This document shows positions 5,506 through 11,303 of a DNA stretch of 16,178 bases, in pieces. Location of the stretch: the NCBI GenBank assembly GCA_900313855.1, contig OMSZ01000082.1, positions 1 through 16,178 on the forward strand, read 5' to 3'. Numbering within the stretch: position 1 is the first letter of the stretch; each line of letters opens with the position of its first letter. The DNA comes from an uncultured Eubacteriales bacterium (lineage in GTDB: Bacteria; Bacillota; Clostridia; Lachnospirales; Lachnospiraceae). A program made the position numbers and the translations under genes. The notes under the pieces are model-generated. The model was not told where the DNA came from and did no database searches. It saw nothing but the letters and a program-made list of their open reading frames with translations.

Positions 5506-7362
5506 CTATTCAGCCACAGGTAATGCGCTTATAGTCTCCGGCATATTATTATAAACCGGTATATAGAATACCATGGTATCAGACAATATTCCCAAAGCGT
5601 TATATGCCGCCCTTGTAGTTCTTCCCTCCGCCCATGGCGCCTGAACATTTGTCATATATTGATGTGAATATGTCTGCTTTGCATCAATAGGATGAACATT
5701 AAACTTCTGGAAATACAATGTATTCTGCCCCTTGGCTATATAGTTCTGTGCTATATATGAAGCTCCTCCGATTATTGACTTATATGGTGTTGTCCAAGGT
5801 CTGTTATATGTAGTTGCTCCTGCCTGTCCTCCTTTAGCCCAAAGGAGTCCCTTCACAACTGCATTAGAGCCATCCGAAGCACCTATATTATAATAATTAT
5901 ATATGCCCTCATAACCTTCATATGTTCCACTTGTTGCTATTGAACCCTTTGCTCCGACCTCCTGCTTACATCTTGCAGCAAGGAAATACGGATTTGCCCC
6001 TGAAGCTTTACCGGCCTCCATAAATGCCTGAACATAACTTCCTGTCACAGCTTGTCCTGTTGCCGGATCTATAACACTATAATCGCCACTCATAAAAGTA
6101 TCCTTTAATATACTCTCTACAACAGTACTGCTCTGCGATTCGTCATAAGCTAACGCTTCAAACTGGAATATATCAGTATCATTTAAGAAATTCCTCGGAT
6201 CCATGTAATAAGCTATAACTTCCGGTGCCGCGCTATACCAGTTATATCCGTCAAATACAGTATATTTCTTCTTCGTACTGTCATAAGCACCCTCTGCCGT
6301 TGACAGATAACAAAGCGGTGCAAGGCTTGCCACTCCCTTAGGATAATTACTCTGAATAAGATTTCTACCGACAACACTTTCGTTTGCCACCGCTGTATTC
6401 CAATCAAGTCCTGTATTTACCGCAACAAAGTTCCAATTAGGATAGCTTGCCCTAAGCGCTTTGATTGCCTCTTTGTAGCTATCAGGAAATGCAGCTAACT
6501 GAGTATCGAAATCCTCGTCAGTAACCGGAACATTGTTATCCTTTTTATTATCAGCAGCCTCTTCCGGCTTACCAAATGTTATATATTCCTTAGCAACATA
6601 TCCCTTTATATCCTTAGAATCATATGTTGTACTTATCTTATACCAGTTACCGGAGCTGCCGGTAACAAGAACCACAGTTCCTTTTGGAAGCTTTGCCACA
6701 ACACCACTCGTTGTCGATGCCTCTTTCCTGACATTCAAAAACGAAGTGATCTTGTCATTAACAAAAGCCTCTTTGGCTTCCTCTGTCTTCTTAGCCTTTT
6801 CAGGGAAATCAACATCTATATAATTGCCAAGAACATATCCGGTCTTGTTTTTCCCACTGTAAGAAACATTAACCTTATACCAATACTGTCCCGCAGTTTT
6901 TGTAATGCTTAAAATGGTAGTCTCAGTCTGTTTTGGAATCTTTAGAAGTGACTTTGCATTCTTTTTTGCTTTCTTCCTCACACATAAAGTGGAAGAAACC
7001 TTTCCGTTCACTACGCCCTTTGGTTTCGATGCTTTTTTTACATAAAGTGAACTGATATATCCTGTCTTTTTGCTTCCGTTCTCAAGCAATGCTTTACACT
7101 TATACCACTTCACTCCACCATTTTTTACATATCCGAGAATAGTCACCTCAGTTCCCTTTAAAACCATTCCATAGCTTTTGTAATTAGTACCTGCTTTCTT
7201 TCTCATATTAACATTAGCTTTTGTAGTTCCGGGATAAGAAATAACAGATTTGCAGGAAACTGCTGCATGTGAATTCACACCACCAAAAGCAACCGTCAAT
7301 GCAGCAAGCATTAACATTACTATATAAAGTCTTCTCTTGAGATTAATCGAAATACTATTCAT
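5506..7362 (-). CDS. Secreted cell-wall hydrolase: three SH3 repeats plus glucosaminidase domain
   Basis: A 618-residue exported protein. Residues 1-34 form a Sec signal peptide (basic tip, hydrophobic core, cut near SHAA). Three bacterial SH3 repeats follow at about 48-110, 119-185 and 200-263; each has the LNVR/VNMR-type start, a WYK motif and a final GYV/GYI. These bind cell-wall peptides. An acidic Lys/Asp linker (about 264-285) leads to a C-terminal region whose 440-560 part resembles LytD-type endo-beta-N-acetylglucosaminidases: NPYFLAARCKQEVG with the likely catalytic Glu at 468, then YNYYNIGA and a W/Y-rich segment. The family cleaves the glycan strand of peptidoglycan in growth or division. 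GGAG lies six bases before the ATG. A promoter is seen at 7469-7497. Substrate specificity is inferred from the family; no sortase motif or membrane anchor is seen. Confidence 0.88.
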   Translation of the reverse strand: MNSISINLKRRLYIVMLMLAALTVAFGGVNSHAAVSCKSVISYPGTTKANVNMRKKAGTNYKSYGMVLKGTEVTILGYVKNGGVKWYKCKALLENGSKKTGYISSLYVKKASKPKGVVNGKVSSTLCVRKKAKKNAKSLLKIPKQTETTILSITKTAGQYWYKVNVSYSGKNKTGYVLGNYIDVDFPEKAKKTEEAKEAFVNDKITSFLNVRKEASTTSGVVAKLPKGTVVLVTGSSGNWYKISTTYDSKDIKGYVAKEYITFGKPEEAADNKKDNNVPVTDEDFDTQLAAFPDSYKEAIKALRASYPNWNFVAVNTGLDWNTAVANESVVGRNLIQSNYPKGVASLAPLCYLSTAEGAYDSTKKKYTVFDGYNWYSAAPEVIAYYMDPRNFLNDTDIFQFEALAYDESQSSTVVESILKDTFMSGDYSVIDPATGQAVTGSYVQAFMEAGKASGANPYFLAARCKQEVGAKGSIATSGTYEGYEGIYNYYNIGASDGSNAVVKGLLWAKGGQAGATTYNRPWTTPYKSIIGGASYIAQNYIAKGQNTLYFQKFNVHPIDAKQTYSHQYMTNVQAPWAEGRTTRAAYNALGILSDTMVFYIPVYNNMPETISALPVAE

Positions 7363-7468
7363 CCTTTACTCCTATTAATTAAAAGACCCGCTTTCTCCTA
7401 TGATTATCTATGAAGCGGAACATCTCCATCCGAGTAATAAACATAAAAAATTGACATAACATAGTTAC

Positions 7469-7497
7469 ATAATACTATATATTTCGACCATTTTCAA
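7469..7497 (-). promoter_or_regulatory. Promoter for the wall hydrolase gene
   Basis: On the minus strand: TTGAAA at 7492-7497, a 17-base spacer, TATTAT at 7469-7474. It begins within 20 bases of the stop codon of the upstream TPR gene and gives a leader of about 100 bases that contains a small CCGCTT/AAGCGG inverted repeat (7388-7418). Confidence 0.75.
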
Positions 7498-7511
7498 CCA
7501 AAACTTTAACA

Positions 7512-8393
7512 TTATTTTGAATTTACTGTCTGCCTGGTATATAAAAGATCATATTCATTCTTTCCATCTATGTCATTAGGATATTGTTTCATAAACTCAT
7601 CCACTTTTTCAAAGGCAGTATTATAATCGTTCATTTTCTCATAATAAACAACCTCATCAAAAAGCAGTTCTTTAATTCCCGACTGATCCTCTAATTTCTT
7701 GCCGGCCTCTATATATTCTATCGCCTTATCAAGGTCTCCTTCATCAAGTGCAATAGCGGCATACTGCGCATACATGAAGCTGTTCATTTCATGCTTCTGC
7801 AAAAAAACGTTATAATAAAGCTGCATATTATCAAGGTCACCCACCTGTCCATAACAGCTTCCCACATACAAGACAAGATCAGCATATCCATCCTCATAGG
7901 CAGACTGTAATAGCGGTAAAGCCTGTTTGTAGTCCTTCCACGAATATAATAAAAGTCCGTATGCTATATTTCTATAATACTTTGCTTTCTCATTATTGCC
8001 ATCAGACCAGAACCCGATCATATTATACTGATGACATGCCTGTCCATACTCTTTGAGACTGACATAACAATCTGCCATATAGAATCGTACATCATTATCA
8101 AAATCATTAAGTAACGGTAACTGTGGCTTTAATGCTTCATCAAAGAGCTCTACAGCGCCCTGATAATCACCGGAAAGGTATAGTGTCATAGCCTCATCCT
8201 TCATACTGTACTTAACACAATATGCTACGATATACGCAAGCACCATCAATGACAGTATTAAAAATAACAGTTTAATAACTCCACCGACAGTTGCTTTCTT
8301 TTTCTTCTTTTTCTTTTTGGTCGATGCCGTATAATTCGGTATCTCATAAATTCCATATTTATCATGCTTATTACGACGTCTTTTTCTGCTCAT
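7512..8393 (-). CDS. TPR-type membrane protein
   Basis: A 293-residue protein with a very basic N-terminus including eight consecutive Lys (about residues 26-33), one membrane segment at about 37-60, and a C-terminal region of tetratricopeptide-like repeats. Recognisable repeat pieces are ALTLYLSGDYQGAVELFDEAL-like near 68-88, ADCYVSLKEYGQACHQY, and later AIALDEGDLDKAIEYIEAG. The basic N-terminus suggests that end is cytoplasmic, which would put the TPR domain outside the membrane as a scaffold. I start it at 8393 because GAGG sits just upstream; an ATG four codons earlier overlaps that site. It lies between the wall hydrolase and the CarD-like gene but has its own promoter (8438-8466). No partner is identifiable from sequence; a role in envelope assembly is only suggested by the next gene. 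Confidence 0.78.
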   Translation of the reverse strand: MSRKRRRNKHDKYGIYEIPNYTASTKKKKKKKKATVGGVIKLLFLILSLMVLAYIVAYCVKYSMKDEAMTLYLSGDYQGAVELFDEALKPQLPLLNDFDNDVRFYMADCYVSLKEYGQACHQYNMIGFWSDGNNEKAKYYRNIAYGLLLYSWKDYKQALPLLQSAYEDGYADLVLYVGSCYGQVGDLDNMQLYYNVFLQKHEMNSFMYAQYAAIALDEGDLDKAIEYIEAGKKLEDQSGIKELLFDEVVYYEKMNDYNTAFEKVDEFMKQYPNDIDGKNEYDLLYTRQTVNSK

Positions 8394-8437
8394 ATATATC
8401 CTCATTTCGCTCTACTGCTTATATACAACAGTAACAT

Positions 8438-8466
8438 ATTATAACATATTCCTTATAAAGTCAAAA
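8438..8466 (-). promoter_or_regulatory. Promoter for the TPR membrane protein
   Basis: A consensus TATAAT at 8438-8443 with TG one base upstream (extended -10). The -35 is poor (TTTTGA at 8461-8466, 17-base spacing) and overlaps the last bases of the carD terminator. Confidence 0.65.
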
Positions 8467-8494
8467 GAACCGGTTTTCATCAAACCGGTTCTTT
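8464..8494 (-). terminator. Intrinsic terminator after the CarD-like gene
   Basis: Arms AAAGAACCGGTTT and AAACCGGTTCTTT (8464-8476, 8482-8494) pair perfectly over 13 bp with a 5-base loop. On the minus strand it is followed by TTGACTTTA, a modest U-rich tail. It lies 25 bases past the CarD-like stop. Confidence 0.85.
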
Positions 8495-8519
8495 CGATTA
8501 AATACTTTTAATTCGACAG

Positions 8520-9041
8520 TCATGATGCAGAGGCCATATCTTTAAGTGCCATTCTGCGTTCAACATAATCCTCAACCTCTTCCTTAGCAAGCTTTAAGCT
8601 TACTGCGAACTCCCCATAAAGGTTGTCCTTCGCCTGTTTAAAATAGCGCTCGTCACATGCTGACATCTTCTTTCCTGCTGCTAAGCGCTCCTCTCTTCTC
8701 TTAAGGACTGTGTTGATAATACGGATAAATTCCCGGCAGTCACAGGACTTGATAGCTTCACGATAAGCTAATTCCCGTTTCTTGTCGTCTGTAACGACAA
8801 TCTCTTCGATCTCTTTCATCTCATCAATCAGATTGCAGGCTTCCTGCTTGCTGATTACAGAACGTAACACGACTTTCTTGTTGTCCACCGGGGTAAAAAC
8901 TCGACTGCCCTTTGTGTAAAGCGGTAACAAAGTGTAGTATTGTTTGTCGCTTTCCACGCCACTAAGTTCCATCTTTCCAATCTTCTCGACCTTACATACG
9001 CCGTTAGTACCATTAACGACATATTCTCCGACTTTGAACAT
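8520..9041 (-). CDS. CarD/CdnL-family transcriptional regulator
   Basis: A 173-residue protein of the CarD_CdnL_TRCF family. Residues 1 to about 60 form the Tudor-like RNA-polymerase interaction domain: MFKVGEYVVNGTNGVCKVEKI is the family signature, followed by YYTLLPLY and a VDNKKVVLR strand. The rest is a helical DNA-contacting domain (KRELAYREAIKSCDC to the end). Proteins of this type bind the polymerase beta subunit and stabilise open promoter complexes, in several bacteria affecting rRNA and stress genes. Length fits the family (about 150-170). GGAG lies four to five bases before the ATG, a normal site. It has its own promoter (9091-9119) and terminator (8464-8494), so it is a single-gene unit. 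The target promoters in this organism cannot be told from the sequence. Confidence 0.88.
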   Translation of the reverse strand: MFKVGEYVVNGTNGVCKVEKIGKMELSGVESDKQYYTLLPLYTKGSRVFTPVDNKKVVLRSVISKQEACNLIDEMKEIEEIVVTDDKKRELAYREAIKSCDCREFIRIINTVLKRREERLAAGKKMSACDERYFKQAKDNLYGEFAVSLKLAKEEVEDYVERRMALKDMASAS

Positions 9042-9090
9042 GTTACTCCTCTCTTTCTTAATCAGCCATTTCTACTCTTTTCACCCCTAT

Positions 9091-9119
9091 ATAATAGCAA
9101 ATTTTCATCGTTTTTGTAA
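9091..9119 (-). promoter_or_regulatory. Promoter for the CarD-like gene
   Basis: On the minus strand: TTACAA at 9114-9119, a 17-base spacer, TATTAT at 9091-9096. It gives a leader of about 45 bases. Confidence 0.68.
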
Positions 9120-9203
9120 GTCGATTTTTATTAAAAATTGAATTTCTGCATTTTTCACACTACGGATATTGCCAAATTGTGCAACTTAACAATGAGTACT
9201 TTT

Positions 9204-10097
9204 TCACTTATCGTATTTTTTCACTAAACCTATGCCTAATGGGTACGGACCGGTGTGCACACCGATCATTGCCCCTATCTGGAAAATTCCAATATCTGTC
9301 TTTGATGAATATTCTGATAAGGACTCAATAAGCTCTTTTCTAAATTCTACAGCCTCTTCATAGTCATAGCCGTAACCTATTACTATCTCATAATCATCAG
9401 GGGATTCTCCAACTTCCATAAAATGTGATCTGGTCTTTTCTAATATCTTCTGAATGGATTTCTTTCTGCTTCTTGCAACTCCAAAAGGAAAGATCTCGCC
9501 TTCCTTTAAAATTATCATCGGACGTATCTTAAGCGCATTGACCGCAACCTTCATAACCTTGCCTACCCGGCCTCCATGGATCAGATAATCCATACTACCT
9601 ACAGTAAAAATGATCCTTCCTGTTGTTTTGATGCGCTCAACATTCTCAACAACCTCCTCATAGGAAAGCCCGTTTTCCTGCATTCTTACCGCCTCTAATA
9701 CCAATATACCCTGAAGCACAGTATTGACGGTTGCATCGATTACCGTAATATTGGAATCAGGATATTCCTCTAACAAAACATCCTTTGCTGAAGATGCGGA
9801 ATTATAAGAACCTGAGAATTTAGTTGTAATACAGATACAAATTATATCCTTACCTTCTTTGATAAATGGGGTAAACGCCCCGATATAATCATCAACAGAC
9901 GGCAGCGAAGTCTTAGGGAACACATCCGGATTATCAACCATCTTCCGATAGAATTCCCTCACTTCGATATCTATATTCTCCTTATAATAATTGTGATTAT
10001 CAAATGATACATAAAACGGTACAACAAAAAGACCCTTTTCCTTAACTATCTTTTCCGGGATATCACACGAACTATCCGTAATAATCTGATATGACAT
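9204..10097 (-). CDS. DegV family fatty-acid-binding protein (FakB-like)
   Basis: A 297-residue cytoplasmic protein of the DegV family. Members bind one fatty acid in a buried pocket; FakB proteins present it to the kinase FakA for phosphorylation and entry into phospholipid. Family motifs are all present: TDSSCD at 7-12, KTSLPS at 62-67, FSGSYNSA at 94-101, GGRVGK at 175-180, and GVHTGP near 279-284 with the His-Thr that contacts the lipid head. Length is typical (about 280-300). The ATG at 10097 has AGGAG eight bases upstream. No fakA is visible here, so the kinase, if used, lies elsewhere; organisms of this group usually carry several DegV copies. It appears to be a single-gene unit with an extended -10 promoter and a palindrome in its leader. 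Confidence 0.93.
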   Translation of the reverse strand: MSYQIITDSSCDIPEKIVKEKGLFVVPFYVSFDNHNYYKENIDIEVREFYRKMVDNPDVFPKTSLPSVDDYIGAFTPFIKEGKDIICICITTKFSGSYNSASSAKDVLLEEYPDSNITVIDATVNTVLQGILVLEAVRMQENGLSYEEVVENVERIKTTGRIIFTVGSMDYLIHGGRVGKVMKVAVNALKIRPMIILKEGEIFPFGVARSRKKSIQKILEKTRSHFMEVGESPDDYEIVIGYGYDYEEAVEFRKELIESLSEYSSKTDIGIFQIGAMIGVHTGPYPLGIGLVKKYDK

Positions 10098-10127
10098 AAT
10101 ACAATCTCCTATACGATTCTCTTGATA

Positions 10128-10142
10128 TAGTTTTGAAAACTA
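10128..10142. promoter_or_regulatory. 15-bp palindrome in the degV leader, candidate operator
   Basis: TAGTTTT, one base, AAAACTA: a perfect inverted repeat located 14 bases downstream of the -10 of the degV promoter and covering the early transcribed region. It could bind a lipid-responsive repressor, but its sequence does not match a consensus I can name with confidence. Confidence 0.4.
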
Positions 10143-10155
10143 CCTAACATCAGAT

Positions 10156-10164
10156 AATATACCA
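10156..10164 (-). promoter_or_regulatory. Extended -10 promoter for the degV gene
   Basis: TGG followed by TATATT on the minus strand (TATATT at 10156-10161, TG two positions upstream). No good -35 is seen at 16-18 bases, which is tolerated with an extended -10. Confidence 0.5.
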
Positions 10165-10239
10165 CATTTTACTGCATAATAAAAGTCTAAACTTATAAAA
10201 ATCTAACCAAATATCCTAAAACAATCACCCTGATATGAT

Positions 10240-10279
10240 AAAAAAAGAACCTTCATCCCACAATGGAAATCAGGTTCTT
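10240..10279 (-). terminator. Intrinsic terminator of the pyrE unit
   Basis: On the minus strand AAGAACCT and AGGTTCTT (10245-10252 with 10272-10279) form an 8-bp outer stem. A partly paired loop lies inside and seven U follow directly. It lies about 33 bases past the stop of the small membrane protein gene. Confidence 0.8.
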
Positions 10280-10311
10280 CTTTAATATCATGATCCATGA
10301 TAATTGATATA

Positions 10312-10464
10312 CTAAAAAGTAATATCTTTTCTGTCCATCAAAAGCTTTCCACCATAGATTATCTGCATGATCCCTACTGCCAATCCCACAACTATGAGAA
10401 TAACTCCAAATGCAATACTCCATGCACCTGTTTTACCCATGGTCTTATAAATCTTTTCACTCAT
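10312..10464 (-). CDS. Small single-pass membrane protein, 50 residues
   Basis: A short gene on the minus strand, missed by ordinary length cut-offs. It reads MSEKIYKTMGKTGAWSIAFG, then a hydrophobic helix (about residues 15-37, Gly/Val/Ile rich), then a basic tail with KLL and ending RKDITF. A strong AGGAGG lies eight bases before the ATG at 10464; an ATG two codons earlier (10470) is too close to that site. The stop at 10312 is followed within 35 bases by a strong terminator, and pyrE ends 80 bases upstream with no terminator between, so it is the second gene of a pyrE unit. I recall similar tiny proteins ending in ITF in Lachnospiraceae, without known function. The good ribosome binding site, operon position and membrane-helix pattern support a real gene. 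Confidence 0.82.
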   Translation of the reverse strand: MSEKIYKTMGKTGAWSIAFGVILIVVGLAVGIMQIIYGGKLLMDRKDITF

Positions 10465-10544
10465 CTTCATTTCCTCCTGCAACGCTTTTCTACACCATGC
10501 ACGTCAGATCAAAGTTTCCTGCGCAAAATGATACGATCAAATTA

Positions 10545-11219
10545 TTATTCTGCTCCGTACTGCTCATAATATGCATCTATAGCTTTCTTCAAGGTATCAT
10601 CAATAACAACCTTTCCACGATACGGCTTATTATAAAGGTGTTCAACAACCTCTTTCATCGTTACGATCGAAGTGGTTTTGAAACCATACTTTTCCTCAAT
10701 TTCCGAAAGGGCTGATTTCTTTCCCTGTCCACGCTCCATACGGTCGACCGAAACAACCATTCCTACCACATCAACATTACCCTGTGCCTTGATTATCGGA
10801 AGTGTTTCTTCAATAGAAGTTCCGGCAGTTGTAACATCCTCAATAATTACAACCTTATCACCATCCTCAATCGGACTGCCAAGAAGAATACCTTTATCTC
10901 CGTGATCCTTGATCTCTTTTCTGTTAGAGCAATATCTGATGTCCTCATCATACATATCTGCTATGGCAACAGTAGTCGCAACCGTAAGCGGAATACCCTT
11001 ATATGCAGGTCCGAACAACACATCAAAATCTGTTCCAAACTCATTATTAATAGCTTCCGCATAGTATTCGCCCAGTCTTCTTAACTGAGTTCCGGTTCTG
11101 TAAAAACCCGTATTAACAAAGAATGGTGTCTTCCTTCCGCTTTTCGTTACAAAATCACCGAACTTAAGCACGTTACAATCAATCATAAATTCGATAAATT
11201 CTTTCTTATATTGTTCCAT
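10545..11219 (-). CDS. pyrE: Orotate phosphoribosyltransferase
   Basis: PyrE joins orotate to PRPP to give orotidine 5'-monophosphate and pyrophosphate, the fifth step of UMP synthesis, in the cytoplasm. The 224-residue product carries the PRPP-binding motif VVIIEDVTTAGTS at 123-135, the FGPAYKGIP segment near 69-77, the RKEIKDHGDKG loop at 100-110 that closes over the active site, and KFGDFVTKSGRKTPFF at the N-terminus, all typical of the PyrE subgroup with length 210-230. The ATG has GGAG about eleven bases upstream, slightly long but acceptable. It has its own strong promoter (11256-11284) and is followed by the 50-residue membrane protein on the same transcript. No other pyr genes are adjacent, and no PyrR-type attenuator is evident in its short leader. 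Confidence 0.97.
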   Translation of the reverse strand: MEQYKKEFIEFMIDCNVLKFGDFVTKSGRKTPFFVNTGFYRTGTQLRRLGEYYAEAINNEFGTDFDVLFGPAYKGIPLTVATTVAIADMYDEDIRYCSNRKEIKDHGDKGILLGSPIEDGDKVVIIEDVTTAGTSIEETLPIIKAQGNVDVVGMVVSVDRMERGQGKKSALSEIEEKYGFKTTSIVTMKEVVEHLYNKPYRGKVVIDDTLKKAIDAYYEQYGAE

Positions 11220-11255
11220 AATCTTATACTCTCCTTGAATTATATTAACAGCATA

Positions 11256-11284
11256 AGTATAGCATTTTCGCTCTATTATATCAA
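11256..11284 (-). promoter_or_regulatory. pyrE promoter
   Basis: On the minus strand: TTGATA at 11279-11284, a 17-base spacer, TATACT at 11256-11261, with TG one base before the -10. It begins 20 bases after the stop codon of the GGDEF gene. The leader is only about 30 bases. Confidence 0.85.
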
Positions 11285-11303
11285 GCCGGTACAGATACCG
11301 CTG

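Noticed and set aside
7388..7418. c-di-AMP (ydaO) riboswitch before the wall hydrolase
   Set aside because: The leader is about 100 bases and shows only a 6-bp stem with a 19-base loop; the conserved core of that riboswitch is not recognisable.
11277..11303. Terminator between the GGDEF gene and pyrE
   Set aside because: The CGGTA/TACCG hairpin (extendable with a bulge) has no U-run after it on the minus strand and overlaps the pyrE -35 region.
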